DNA of 64,000 bases from Kallotenue papyrolyticum (GCF_000526415.1 NZ_JAGA01000002.1:702001-766000), one strand, 5' to 3'; counted from the first letter of the stretch, positions 38,794 through 48,070 are shown. Numbers and translations are program-made. Notes: a model not told the origin generated them from the sequence alone.

Positions 38794-39436
38794 CCGGCGA
38801 CCGCAACCGCGACACCAACACACACGGCAACGGCGACGACAACCGCAACCGCGACGCGGACGCCTCTCCCGACAGCGCGACCGTGCGGGTGGTGGGAGCT
38901 GTGGCTGTCCACCCAGGCAGCACTGTAGCGAGCCGCCGCCCAGGCCCACGCCTGCCGCGCTCCAGCCCGTTGCCTGGAAAGTAGCAGCGCAGGCCAGCAC
39001 CCGGATAGAGAGGCGCATGCCAACCGATCGCAGCGCACGCGCCCTGCAGGGGATCCCTTCAGCTCCGGCCAGCCAGCGCATACCGCGCACGATCACCTTT
39101 ACCTACGACGGGCTGAACCGGCTGATCGGGGCGGGAGAAGACCCGGGCCCACAGTACCAGTATGCCTACGACCTGGTGGGCAACCGCACGGCGGTGTGGG
39201 TGAACGGCACGCGCACCGAAAGCCGCCACTACACCGCAGCCGACCAGGTCGTCAGCTGGACCTATGACGCGGCGGGCAACCTGCTCAGCCACGGCATGAC
39301 CACGTACACCTATGACGCGCCCAACCGCCTCGTGAGTCAGGGCAGCACCAGCTACACCTCCAACGGCGACGGCGTGCTAGTGGCGCAGACGCAGAACGGC
39401 ACCACCACACGCTCTACCCAGGACCTTGTCGCGGAT
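38794..39436 (+). pseudogene. Debris of an exported Thr/Pro-rich protein and an Rhs/YD-repeat protein
   Basis: Two unlinked fragments fill this stretch. At 38794-38883 one frame encodes a Thr/Ala/Pro linker (ATATATPTHTATATTTATAT), as in surface proteins. At 39089-39436 a different frame encodes three YD units: TFTYDGLNRLIGAGE, WTYDAAGNLLSHG and YTYDAPNRLVSQG, typical of Rhs proteins. Neither fragment has a plausible start or full domain, and the Rhs piece stops abruptly at TTTRSTQDLVAD. This is most likely the decayed relic of one or two large surface genes. The rest of 38662-39508 shows nothing further. Confidence 0.65.
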
Positions 39437-39452
39437 GCAGGGGAGCAGCACA

Positions 39453-39489
39453 ACCACAAGGGGAGATCATCACGATCTCCCCTTGTGGT
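39453..39489 (-). terminator. 16-bp hairpin downstream of pnp
   Basis: ACCACAAGGGGAGATC (39453-39468) and GATCTCCCCTTGTGGT (39474-39489) pair perfectly around ATCAC, beginning 19 bp after the pnp stop. The tail TGTGCTGC on the minus strand is only weakly T-rich. Confidence 0.7.
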
Positions 39490-39508
39490 GTCCGACACGT
39501 CAGTAGTT

Positions 39509-41803
39509 CTAGCCCCGGCGCGGGTTGCGCGGCCCCAGCGGACCTCGCCGCTCGCGGTCGCTGCCGCCGCGCTCGCGGTCACCGCCCCGGAAGCCCCCGC
39601 GTTCGCCGCCGCGCTCCGGTCCACGCTCACGCGAGCGCGGCGCTGCGCCTGCCGCTTTGCGCTCTTCGGGCGTCTCGCCGGTCAGCACCGCGCGACGCGA
39701 CAGGCTCACCTTGCCGGTCCCTGGATCGATATCGATCACCTTGACGCGCACCTCATCGCCGACCTTGAGCACATCTTCGACGTTGGTAACGCGTCCCTCG
39801 GCGATCTCCGAAACATGCAGCATGCCGTCGCGACCGGGTACCAGGTTGACAAAGGCGCCGAAGGGCTTGATGCTGACCACCTTGCCGACGAAGATCTCGC
39901 CCTCTTTGATCTCGCGCGTCAGGTCCTCGATGCGCCGTTGGGCGATCTCGGCGCCGCGCTCGTCGGGTGTGGTGATGAAGACGGTGCCGTCGTCCTGGAT
40001 GTCGATCTGCGCGCCCGATTCCTCGATGATCGAGCGGATCGTCTTGCCGCCGGGGCCGATCACAATGCCGATCTTCTCCGGATTGATCTGCAGCGTGATG
40101 ATACGCGGTGCCGTTGGCGCTAGCTTGGGCCGCGGCGCGCTGATCACCGCATTCATCTTCTCCAGAATCTGCAACCGCCCCTCGCGCGCCTGCTGGAAGG
40201 CCTGGCGCATGATCTCATAGGTGATGCCGGTGGTCTTGATGTCCATCTGGAGCGCGGTCACACCGTCGGCGGTGCCGGCCACCTTGAAGTCCATGTCGCC
40301 CAGTGCGTCCTCGATACCCTGGATGTCGGTCAGCACCTTGAACTGTCCCGGCTCTTTGCCGGTGATCAGGCCCATGGCCACACCGGCGACCGGCTTGGTG
40401 ATCGGTACGCCGGCATCCATCAGCGCCAGCGATGAGCCGCAGACTGAGGCCATCGAGCTGGAGCCGTTGGAGGACAGCACCTCCGACACCAAACGCATGG
40501 TGTAGGGGAATTCGGTCTCATCTGGCAGCACGGCGTAGAGCGCCCGTTCCGCCAGATGGCCATGCCCGATGTCGCGACGACGCGGGCCGCGCAGCGGACG
40601 CACCTCGCCGGTCGAGAAGGGCGGGAAGTTGTAGTGGTGGATGTAGCGCTTGGTGGTTTCCAGGCCCAGATCATCCAGGCGTTGCTCCTCACCGGGCGCA
40701 CCCAATGTCACTACGGTCAGCACCTGCGTCTGGCCGCGCGTGAACAGGCCGGAGCCATGCACCTGCGGCAGGACGCCAACCTCGACCGAGACCGGGCGGA
40801 TATCTTTGAGCCCACGGCCGTCCACACGCAGGTCGCGCTCCAGAATCGCCGAGCGCACCTCTTCCTTGAGCAGTGCCTCGAAGGTCTTGGCTACAGCTTT
40901 TTCGCGCGCGGCGCGCTCTTCCTCGGGCACATCCTGGGTGAAGTGCGCCAGAACCTCGTTCTTGAGCTGGGCGGTTGCCTCCTGGCGTGCTTGCTTGTCG
41001 GGGTTGTTGATCGCCGCACGCAGGCGCTCGCCCATCCAGGCGGTGATCGCTTCCTCCAGCGAGGTGTCGGGCTGTGGCGGTGTGAAGGGGCGCTTGGGCT
41101 TGCCCGCCAGCGCGCGCAACTCATCCTGCAAATCGCAGAGTTGCTTGCACATGGCATGGCCCTCGATCACCGCTTGCAGCATCTCGTCCTCGGTCAGCTC
41201 GTGCGCGCCGGCCTCAACCATCAGCACCGCCTCGCGCGTGCCGGCTACCACCAGGTCTAGCCGGCTGGCGTTCATGCGCGGCATCTCGGGGTTGATCACG
41301 AACGCGTCGTTGATATGCCCGACCAGCACCGCGCCGACCGGCCCGTTGAAGGGGATGTCCGAGATGTGTAGCGCCGCCGAGGCCGCCACGATCGCCAAGG
41401 GCCCAGGATCATTGACGCGGTCGGTTGCCAGGGTGGTGATGATCACCTGCACGTCATTGAAGAAGCCCTTGGGAAACAGGGGTCGCAGCGGACGATCGGT
41501 CAGACGCGCCGTGAGGATCGCGGTTTCGGTGGGCCGTCCCTCGCGCTTGAAGAATGAGCCGGGGATCTTGCCCGCCGAGTACATGCGCTCTTCGTAATCG
41601 ACCGTCAGTGGAAAGAAATCGATGCCCTCGCGCGGCTCTTCCGACGCAACCACCGTCGCCAGCAGTACGGTGTCGCCGTAGCGCGCCAGAACCGCGCCGT
41701 TGGCCAGTTGCGCCATACGGCCTGTTTCTAGCGTCAGGGTGCGTCCCGAAATCTCGGTGCTGACGCGCACCACGTTTTGTTCAGCAGTGTCTACCTGTGT
41801 CAT
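39509..41803 (-). CDS. pnp: Polyribonucleotide nucleotidyltransferase (PNPase)
   Basis: 3'-5' phosphorolytic exoribonuclease, 764 residues. Two RNase PH-like domains (SRTLTLETGRMAQLANGAVL; second core with RRDIGHGHLAERAL and SSNGSSSMASVCGSSLALMDAG in parts) are joined by a helical linker. A KH domain follows (IGIVIGPGGKTIRSIIEESGA), then an S1 domain (GEIFVGKVVSIKPFGAFVNL). The tail is an Arg/Gly/Asp/Glu-rich low-complexity segment. Downstream of rpsO on the same strand with a terminator-like hairpin between. Confidence 0.97.
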   Translation of the reverse strand: MTQVDTAEQNVVRVSTEISGRTLTLETGRMAQLANGAVLARYGDTVLLATVVASEEPREGIDFFPLTVDYEERMYSAGKIPGSFFKREGRPTETAILTARLTDRPLRPLFPKGFFNDVQVIITTLATDRVNDPGPLAIVAASAALHISDIPFNGPVGAVLVGHINDAFVINPEMPRMNASRLDLVVAGTREAVLMVEAGAHELTEDEMLQAVIEGHAMCKQLCDLQDELRALAGKPKRPFTPPQPDTSLEEAITAWMGERLRAAINNPDKQARQEATAQLKNEVLAHFTQDVPEEERAAREKAVAKTFEALLKEEVRSAILERDLRVDGRGLKDIRPVSVEVGVLPQVHGSGLFTRGQTQVLTVVTLGAPGEEQRLDDLGLETTKRYIHHYNFPPFSTGEVRPLRGPRRRDIGHGHLAERALYAVLPDETEFPYTMRLVSEVLSSNGSSSMASVCGSSLALMDAGVPITKPVAGVAMGLITGKEPGQFKVLTDIQGIEDALGDMDFKVAGTADGVTALQMDIKTTGITYEIMRQAFQQAREGRLQILEKMNAVISAPRPKLAPTAPRIITLQINPEKIGIVIGPGGKTIRSIIEESGAQIDIQDDGTVFITTPDERGAEIAQRRIEDLTREIKEGEIFVGKVVSIKPFGAFVNLVPGRDGMLHVSEIAEGRVTNVEDVLKVGDEVRVKVIDIDPGTGKVSLSRRAVLTGETPEERKAAGAAPRSRERGPERGGERGGFRGGDRERGGSDRERRGPLGPRNPRRG

Positions 41804-42004
41804 CGTCGCACAGTTCCTTGTTGAGCGCTCTACCGCTCACTAGGGGAGCCGTTAGGCACTGGGGGCTGGAGAGAACAAACCAAAGCCACAAGTAGAGGAG
41901 ACAGACGTGTATAGCGCCCGTGTCTCGGTCCCGACGTCTGGCTGTTCCCGCCACTCCCCAATTCCTAACGCGCTCCCACCTCCGTTTCAACGTCAATATT
42001 GTAC

Positions 42005-42037
42005 AACAAACGCCCAGCGGCGTCTCCGCCCTGGGCG
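42005..42037 (-). terminator. Terminator between rpsO and pnp
   Basis: CGCCCAG/CTGGGCG with an inner GGCG/CGCC and loop TCTC, one bulged C, followed on the minus strand by TTTGTT. The remaining rpsO-pnp spacer (41804-42004) has TATACA and TTGACG words but no clear promoter. Confidence 0.7.
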
Positions 42038-42064
42038 CTGTTTGCAGCAAGCCGGATACCAACC

Positions 42065-42334
42065 CTACCGACGCAGACCCAGCCGCTGAATCAGTTGCTG
42101 ATAGCGCTCCCGGTCGGTGCGCTGCAGGTAGGCCAGCAGGCGGCGCCGACGGCCGACCAGCTTGAGCAGGCCGCGGCGGCTGTGGTGATCGTGCTTGTGG
42201 ACGCGCAGGTGCTCGATCAACTGGTTGATGCGCTCGGTCATCAGCGCGATCTGCACCTCCGACGAGCCGGTATCGCTGTCATGAATGCGATAGTCGTTGA
42301 TGATCTGGCTGCGCGTTTCCTTTTCCAGCGCCAT
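42065..42334 (-). CDS. rpsO: 30S ribosomal protein S15
   Basis: Binds 16S rRNA and the S6/S18 platform, 89 residues. The family sequence is clear: [61 protein letters not shown] and the C-terminal [22 protein letters not shown] precedes the ATG. The leader is about 55 nt. rpsO-pnp is a common bacterial order. Confidence 0.97.
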   Translation of the reverse strand: MALEKETRSQIINDYRIHDSDTGSSEVQIALMTERINQLIEHLRVHKHDHHSRRGLLKLVGRRRRLLAYLQRTDRERYQQLIQRLGLRR

Positions 42335-42395
42335 ATGCTTCCCCCGAACAAAATCGCGTCCGGGCCTGGGGTGGCCCGGCGTTCCTAGCCCATCC

Positions 42396-42424
42396 ATTAT
42401 ACCAGGCGCGCCGCCGGTATGCAA
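42396..42424 (-). promoter_or_regulatory. Promoter of rpsO
   Basis: On the minus strand TTGCAT (42424-42419), 17 bp, TATAAT (42401-42396) with extended -10 TGG. Confidence 0.75.
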
Positions 42425-42430
42425 TGTGCC

Positions 42431-44077
42431 TCAGCCGCTGTCGTGCGTGCCCAGCCAGTCGCTCCACAGCGCGTCGATCTGGACGGCGATGCGCCGTGCG
42501 GCAGGGGGATCGCTGCGCTCCAAGCGGCAACGCGCCACATACAGCCGCAGGAGCGCGGTGCGCTGTTCGGGAGCCAACCGGTGTGGATCGGGTATGTCGA
42601 TCGCTTCGACGTCACGGGGTTCCAGTTTGGCCAGACCGCTTCCCAAGATGCGACATTCGCGCCGGATCGCCGCCGCGCCATGGCTGGAGTTGAGCCAGGC
42701 GGCCAGCCACAGCCGTGTTGCGCGCCGCCGATCGCGCGGGTAGATGCCGTGAAAGGCGGTGAGCTGCGCGACGCCCGCCAGATTCAGTACGCAGCGAAAG
42801 CCGGTGCGCGCAAAAGCGGTGATCCATAAGGGCGCGACCGGGCAACGCTCGGCGCTGTACCAGGGTGTGCGCCGCGCCGGCAGAAAGCGCTGCGCAATGC
42901 CCTGGCGCAGCCCGGCTTCCAGGTAACGCGCCACGGCAGGTTGCGTCGCATCGGCGGGATCGAACAGCCAGACAGGCCGGTTGGCAGCGAGCAGCTGTGC
43001 CAGGTCCTCTCGGTCGAAGTGCAGGTGGGGCGCGTGCGCGGCGCGGGCGATGCACAGGCGTACCTGCGGCGCTGCCAGTCCGTGGCGCGCCCGTGCCGCT
43101 TCGGTGAGCACGAAAAAGGCGTTGGCGCCTGTGGCGATACCGCGCCGTACCGTTGCTAACCTGCCCAGCGGCACCAGACCGTTGGCGCCGGCCGCGGCGG
43201 ATGAGCTGTTGGGCAACAGCGCCAGCCATTTGCCGGCGGCGGCCAGTTCGTCAGGTGCTACCAGCCGCGCGTTCGGCAGTGCTTCAAGCGGCGCCAGAGC
43301 AGCTTCATCCGCCACAGAGACCAGCCGAATCGGCGCGCCGGCAGCCCGATCGGCGCGCAGTAGCAGCAGGCTGGCGGCGATGTTGGCGTCGTTGAAGAGC
43401 AGCCGGCTCTGATCGAAGACCAGGATCGCTTCGATCAGATTGCGGGCCAGCAGAGCTGCCCGGATTGGCGCGCCGAAATTGGCGTTGAGATAGTCCGCCG
43501 GGGCTAGGATCACCGCCCGTCCACGCGGCGCGAGCCGCTCGGCGATCGCCAGCATAAAGAGCACATAGCTGTTGGAAAAGGCGCTCAGCTGCACGTTCCA
43601 ACGCTGTGCAAAGGCGCGGTAGAGCTGCTGCCGATCGCGCAGGTGGCGATGGCGCACATAGGGTGGGTTACAGACGATTGCATCGTAACACCGCGCCTCG
43701 GGATCGCTGAGAAAGTCGCCCAGCCGGACTGTGACGTGGCCGGCGCCGCGTTGCGCCAGATGCTGCCGCAGCACCGCAGCCATCGCTGGGTCGGCCTCCT
43801 GGGCAACGATCTCGGTCACACCTGTGCTGCGGGGATCGTCCAGTAACGCGTCCAGCAGCGCGCCCGTGCCGGCGGCGGGATCGAGCAGATTGGTAGGCTG
43901 TCCCTGCAGCGTCCAGCCGACCATCCAGCGCGCGACCGCCGCCGGCGTGACGTACTGGCCCCAGCGCCGCCGATGGGCCAGAGGCGTCTGCCGCAAATAA
44001 GCAGCCGCGGGATCGGTCTGCGCCACGGTTGCCTGCGGCGTAAGCGGGCTGGACTGGACCGGCAGCTCGTCGCTCAT
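42431..44077 (-). CDS. Solitary N6-adenine DNA methyltransferase (TaqI/Eco57I-like)
   Basis: 548 residues. Gamma-type motif order: motif X GQYVTPAAVARWMV, motif I LLDPAAGTGALLDALL, acidic motif II VAQEADPAMAAVLRQHL, motif IV CNPPYVRHRHL, and APADYLNANFG near motif VI. The C-terminal 270 residues are a variable target-recognition region. No restriction endonuclease gene is adjacent, so it appears to be an orphan methylase, or its own nuclease activity lies in the C-terminal part, for which I see no motif. The recognition site is unknown. Confidence 0.85.
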   Translation of the reverse strand: MSDELPVQSSPLTPQATVAQTDPAAAYLRQTPLAHRRRWGQYVTPAAVARWMVGWTLQGQPTNLLDPAAGTGALLDALLDDPRSTGVTEIVAQEADPAMAAVLRQHLAQRGAGHVTVRLGDFLSDPEARCYDAIVCNPPYVRHRHLRDRQQLYRAFAQRWNVQLSAFSNSYVLFMLAIAERLAPRGRAVILAPADYLNANFGAPIRAALLARNLIEAILVFDQSRLLFNDANIAASLLLLRADRAAGAPIRLVSVADEAALAPLEALPNARLVAPDELAAAGKWLALLPNSSSAAAGANGLVPLGRLATVRRGIATGANAFFVLTEAARARHGLAAPQVRLCIARAAHAPHLHFDREDLAQLLAANRPVWLFDPADATQPAVARYLEAGLRQGIAQRFLPARRTPWYSAERCPVAPLWITAFARTGFRCVLNLAGVAQLTAFHGIYPRDRRRATRLWLAAWLNSSHGAAAIRRECRILGSGLAKLEPRDVEAIDIPDPHRLAPEQRTALLRLYVARCRLERSDPPAARRIAVQIDALWSDWLGTHDSG

Positions 44078-44107
44078 CGAACGCAGTGCTCGCCTGGGGC
44101 CGGGCAG

Positions 44108-45343
44108 CTACTGGCGGCGCGGACAGCGATCCTCGATGCCCGGGATGCCGACGCAGACCAGCGTGCGGCCCACGTTGTTGACCGGGTAGCCTACGCCCTC
44201 GTGCACCAGCCCGGCATAGAACTCCATGCGATCCTCGCGCTGTTCGACCACAACGCTGCCGGTGATTTCAACCTCTTCGCCGGGCATCAGGTAGTCGAAC
44301 ACGCCGGGCGCGGCCCACTGCTCCATCGGTTTGGACGACAGCGCCCAGCGAAAGGGGTAGCCGTGGCCACCGCCCCAATCCAGACCGACGCGCCAGAAGC
44401 CGCCGCCCTTTTCGGCCCAGCGCTCGTCCTCGATCGCGGCAAAGGTGGTGTTGGTGGTATAGCGGTAGCCGCTGGGTGGTCCCTGCGTACGGATCGGCAC
44501 GTCGCCGGTGTTTTTGACGCGCACTGTGACCGTGACGGTGTTGCCCAGGGCGATCTCGACCGGCGCGATATGCACAAAGGTGATCTGCGCCGCGGCGCGG
44601 CCCGGCTGTTCGACCTCGATCTGGCCGCTGCGTTCGACGATGTTGCCCACCGCATCGCGGGCGGTGATGGTGTAGGTGTAGGTGCCGGCGGCTACCAGCG
44701 CGCCGCTGGGCAGCTTGCCGTCCCAGATGTGGCTCTGGGCGTACGGACCTTCGGCAACGTCGGTGATGAACGGAATCTGCCGGCCCTCGCTGTCGCGCAG
44801 CGCGATCGACACCGTGGCGCTGACCGGCAGACGGTAGGTGAAGTAGGCCACATCCTGTTCGGCGTCCTCATTGGGCGAGAAGCGCGGCGTGACCTGCAGA
44901 TCGAGGATATGTGGCAATCGGTCGGCGGCGTCGCGCACCTCGAACTGGCCGGTAGCGCGCTCGGTGGCGCCGTTCGTCGCGCGCGCTTCCAGAACCCAGG
45001 TGTAGCGGCCATCGGGCAGCACCTGACGGCGCACGCCGGGCTCGGTACCCGCGACCGTGCCGTCGAAGACCAGCGTATACGCTTCGTTCGAGGGCACGCG
45101 CGGCGCGGCATCGCGCAGCGTGTAGCGCCGGCCGGCGGCATCCTCGATGTAGGCTGAGAGCGTGGCAGGCTGCCCGATCAGGTAGGTGATGGTCAGGGTA
45201 TCATCGCTGCCATCGCCGTTGGGACTGATCAACGCGGCGGAGGCGCGCACGTTGCTCAGCAGCGCGCTCTGGTTGCAGCCGCTCAGCAAGGCCAGACTTG
45301 CGCTCACCGCCAGTAGCCAGAAACAAATACGTAGGTAGGTCAT
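44108..45343 (-). CDS. Exported lipoprotein with FlgD/Ig-like repeats
   Basis: 411 residues. Lipoprotein signal FWLLAVSASLALLSGC. At least two FlgD-type units follow, with SPNGDGSDDTLTITYLI, LPDGRYTWVLEARATNG, FSPNEDAEQDVAYFTYRL and AAGTYTYTITARDAVGN. A C-terminal beta domain (VTVTVRVKNTGDVPIRTQG) follows. It is probably an extracellular structural or binding protein. The frame extends upstream to 45478 without support. Confidence 0.78.
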   Translation of the reverse strand: MTYLRICFWLLAVSASLALLSGCNQSALLSNVRASAALISPNGDGSDDTLTITYLIGQPATLSAYIEDAAGRRYTLRDAAPRVPSNEAYTLVFDGTVAGTEPGVRRQVLPDGRYTWVLEARATNGATERATGQFEVRDAADRLPHILDLQVTPRFSPNEDAEQDVAYFTYRLPVSATVSIALRDSEGRQIPFITDVAEGPYAQSHIWDGKLPSGALVAAGTYTYTITARDAVGNIVERSGQIEVEQPGRAAAQITFVHIAPVEIALGNTVTVTVRVKNTGDVPIRTQGPPSGYRYTTNTTFAAIEDERWAEKGGGFWRVGLDWGGGHGYPFRWALSSKPMEQWAAPGVFDYLMPGEEVEITGSVVVEQREDRMEFYAGLVHEGVGYPVNNVGRTLVCVGIPGIEDRCPRRQ

Positions 45344-45407
45344 GGTGCCGGTGCGGAAGGAATATGCTCCGCGTTGGTGCTCCTTGTCTGTGATCCTGCT
45401 GCTCGCC

Positions 45408-46412
45408 CTATGTTTCGTTCGCCATACGCAGCTCAGCCGCCTCATCGCGCGGAGCACGATAACGCCGCTCGAAGACAAGCCAGGCCAGCACGCCCAGCGA
45501 TACGCCGAACCAGAGCGTGCAGAAGCGGATCATGATCGTCGCGGCGCCCGCCGCCGGTAGGCTGATCGCCGGCAGCAGCGCCACCAGCAGCGCTACGCTC
45601 GACGCCTCCGAGGTGCCCAGCCCTCCCGGCAGGAAGGAGACCAGCCCAAAGAGCGTCGAGGCCGCGAAGACAAAGGTGGCGATCAACAGCAGCTCAGTGC
45701 TGTCGGGCAGGCCGAAGCCGGTCAGTACGTAGTAGAAGGCGACACACTCGCCGCCCCAGGAGATCACGCTCAGCACGGTGGAGACCAGTAGCAAGCGCCA
45801 CGAGAGCAGCGCAAAGCTCGATGCATAAAAGGCGCGCGCCGCCGGTCCGACGCGGCGCAGACCGGGCAACCGTTCCAGCCGCGCGATCAGCCAGAGCGCC
45901 GCCGGTCGGTATTGCAACAGGCCGATGCCTGCCGCACCGACCAGCAGCAGCAGCCAGAACAGTGGGCGGGCCGGCGGGTATAGGTTCAGCCCCAGCGCCA
46001 TCAGGATCAGCATGCCCAAGCCGTCGGTGAGGCGCTCGGCCATCACGATCGGCGCCGAGGCGCTGATGGCTGTGCCGTTGACGCGCTTGAGCAGATAGGA
46101 CTTGAAAACCTCGCCGACTTTGCCAGGCGTGACCGCCATGAGCATGCCGGCAGTAAAGAGCAGCAGGCTATCGACGCGGCTGACGCCATGGCCCATACCC
46201 AGCTTGCGCAGGTAGTAATCCCATTTGAGCCAGCGCAGCGCGTAGTTGAAGAGCGTCCAGCCCAGGATCAGCCCCAGGTTGGCCCAGTTGAAGGCGGCGA
46301 GCTGGCTGCCGACCTGGCGCACGTCGGTCACGAGGCCCAGCGCTGCAAAAACGAGCGCTCCCAGAACGGCTGAGAGCGCAACGTTACGTCCGATGTTGCG
46401 CGTCGCGATCAC
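45408..46412 (-). CDS. Lysylphosphatidylglycerol synthase-type membrane protein (UPF0104)
   Basis: 334 residues with about eight membrane helices. Family segments: TAGMLMAVTPGKVGEVFKSYLLKRV, VMAERLTDGLGMLILMALG, and SFLPGGLGTSEASSVALL. It is the flippase-like transmembrane part only, with no catalytic aminoacyl-transfer domain, so lipid lysinylation is unlikely. GTG start with AGGAG seven bases upstream. Possible role in lipid or glycan export, by family analogy. Confidence 0.85.
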   Translation of the reverse strand: MIATRNIGRNVALSAVLGALVFAALGLVTDVRQVGSQLAAFNWANLGLILGWTLFNYALRWLKWDYYLRKLGMGHGVSRVDSLLLFTAGMLMAVTPGKVGEVFKSYLLKRVNGTAISASAPIVMAERLTDGLGMLILMALGLNLYPPARPLFWLLLLVGAAGIGLLQYRPAALWLIARLERLPGLRRVGPAARAFYASSFALLSWRLLLVSTVLSVISWGGECVAFYYVLTGFGLPDSTELLLIATFVFAASTLFGLVSFLPGGLGTSEASSVALLVALLPAISLPAAGAATIMIRFCTLWFGVSLGVLAWLVFERRYRAPRDEAAELRMANET

Positions 46413-46504
46413 GGTGTAGCTCCTGCCGTGCGCCGGTTCGTCCGGCGCCTGGCATTCTACCGTACTTGGCAGGTAGCGGCAATGATCAGCGTGCTGCGGC
46501 GGTG

Positions 46505-47269
46505 CTACCAGCCGCGCCGCCAGGCAAGCAGGGTGACGATCAGCAGGGCAAGCGCCAGCGCGGCGATGATGATCTGCGCCACGCGCAGGCCGTTCCACGG
46601 GAGGCCACGCTGCGCGGCGCTGCTCACCTGATCTGCCGGCTGCCCGCTATTCTGGTCTGCTTCCGTGGATTGGAAGCTGCGGGTTTGTGCCTCAGGCTCG
46701 GCCGCGCCGGCTGCCGGCGTGGCTGCCAGGATGCTCGGTGCGTCCGGGGCACTGCCCGTGCCCGCATCGGGCGCAGCAGGCGGCGAGGAGAGCACCTCCG
46801 GTGCGACTGCGGCGGCGGGTCCTGCCGGCGTCGGCAGCGGCGCGCTTTCGGGCTGCATCTGGATCGCGGGTGCGTTTTCGGACTGTGCGTCGCGCGGCGC
46901 TGCTCCGCTGGTGGCGCTCAGCGGTTGCGCGGCCTGGTGGACGCTGGGCCGCAGCGCATCTACGCCCAGCAACACTACCAGCAGTGCGGTAGCTACCAGG
47001 GTAGCCCAGCGCAACGTCGGAAAGAGCAGCCGCCGTGGCGGCGCGACCCGCGCTGGGTCCAGTGTAAACGAGCGGCGCGGCTGCAACGTGGGCAGCTCGC
47101 GCAGCACCTGCTTCAGCAGGCGCAGCTCCTGCAGCTCCTGCGCGCAGGCCGGGCAGCGCTGGAGGTAGCTCTCGGCGCGGCGGCGCTCCACCAGATCAAG
47201 GCGGCTATCGCTGTAGGCCGACAGCAGCTCGCTGGTATCTTCAGGGTGATTGTGCGTCAAGCGTTCCAT
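46505..47269 (-). CDS. Membrane anti-sigma factor
   Basis: 254 residues. The N-terminal anti-sigma domain resembles the zinc-finger type but the ligand pattern is altered: Y takes the place of His before RCPACAQEL, leaving CxxC and upstream His residues. A membrane segment (LVATALLVVLLGVDAL) follows near residue 90, then a long Ala/Pro/Ser-rich region, and a second membrane helix (IIIAALALALLIVTLLAW) at the C-terminus. It follows the ECF sigma gene by 57 bp and should regulate it. Confidence 0.82.
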   Translation of the reverse strand: MERLTHNHPEDTSELLSAYSDSRLDLVERRRAESYLQRCPACAQELQELRLLKQVLRELPTLQPRRSFTLDPARVAPPRRLLFPTLRWATLVATALLVVLLGVDALRPSVHQAAQPLSATSGAAPRDAQSENAPAIQMQPESAPLPTPAGPAAAVAPEVLSSPPAAPDAGTGSAPDAPSILAATPAAGAAEPEAQTRSFQSTEADQNSGQPADQVSSAAQRGLPWNGLRVAQIIIAALALALLIVTLLAWRRGW

Positions 47270-47326
47270 CGCTCAGGAGCGTCGCTGGCCATCATACGCG
47301 CAAGCGCGGCAACCAGACGGCGCGCT

Positions 47327-47926
47327 TCAGGTTCGATCTTCTTGACGGAATCGCGCCGGCAGGAGTTCCCCCTGCCGCAGAATCGCACGCAGGTGCGCCC
47401 GGCCACGGCTCAGACGCGACTTGACCGTGCCCAGCGGCCAGCCGGTCACGGCGCTGATCTCGTCGTAGCTATAGCCCTGGATGTCGCTCAGGATGATCGC
47501 CAGCCGTTGGTCGGCGTCCAGCATGCCCAGCGCGCGTTGAATCTCGTCGGCTAGCTCGTTGCGCAGCGAGCGTTCATCGGGCGCCTCGCCGGGATCCTCG
47601 AACTGGCGCGGCGCGCGCTCTTCGTCCTCCAGCAGCGCATTGATCGAAGTGGTAGGCCGCCGCTGCCGCGCGCGCAGCACATCGTAGCAGGCGTTGGTGG
47701 CGATGCGCAGCAGCCAGGCCGCGAAGACGCCGCCGCGGTAGCGGCGAATGTTGCGGTAGGCCGACAGAAAGGTGTCCTGCGCTACATCGGCGGCCAGATC
47801 GGCATCGCCCAGCATGCGGTAGGCCAGGTTATAGACGCGCGTCTGGTAGCGCTCGACAAGCAGATTGAAGGCCTGCACGTCGCCGCGCTGGCTCTCGCTG
47901 ATCAGTTGTGCCTCATCATATGTCAT
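47327..47926 (-). CDS. ECF-family RNA polymerase sigma factor
   Basis: 199 residues. Region 2: FNLLVERYQTRVYNLAYRML and AADVAQDTFLSAYRNIRRYRG. Region 4: LDADQRLAIILSDIQGYSYDEISAVTGWPLGTVKSRLSRGR in parts, a classical helix-turn-helix. A linker of about 35 acidic residues separates them. It forms an operon with the membrane anti-sigma factor, so it probably answers an envelope signal. Confidence 0.93.
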   Translation of the reverse strand: MTYDEAQLISESQRGDVQAFNLLVERYQTRVYNLAYRMLGDADLAADVAQDTFLSAYRNIRRYRGGVFAAWLLRIATNACYDVLRARQRRPTTSINALLEDEERAPRQFEDPGEAPDERSLRNELADEIQRALGMLDADQRLAIILSDIQGYSYDEISAVTGWPLGTVKSRLSRGRAHLRAILRQGELLPARFRQEDRT

Positions 47927-47968
47927 GCAAGGTTCGGTTGGCGTACCGCTGCGGACAACGACGTGCCG

Positions 47969-47974
47969 ATTATA
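47969..47974 (-). promoter_or_regulatory. Extended -10 of the sigma/anti-sigma operon
   Basis: Minus-strand TGCTATAAT, about 42 bp before the start codon. The -35 at 17 bp reads GTGCAA, one base away from the TTGCAW pattern. Confidence 0.55.
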
Positions 47975-48003
47975 GCAAATGTTGTCGCCGTTGCACTGCC
48001 GGT

Positions 48004-48032
48004 TTGCATAGCCGCCGGGCGCGTGGCATACT
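48004..48032 (+). promoter_or_regulatory. Promoter of the HD hydrolase gene
   Basis: TTGCAT (48004-48009), 17 bp, CATACT (48027-48032). Confidence 0.55.
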
Positions 48033-48070
48033 GCGCTGCGCGGATTGCACTACAGCCTGGGGAGGGCGGC

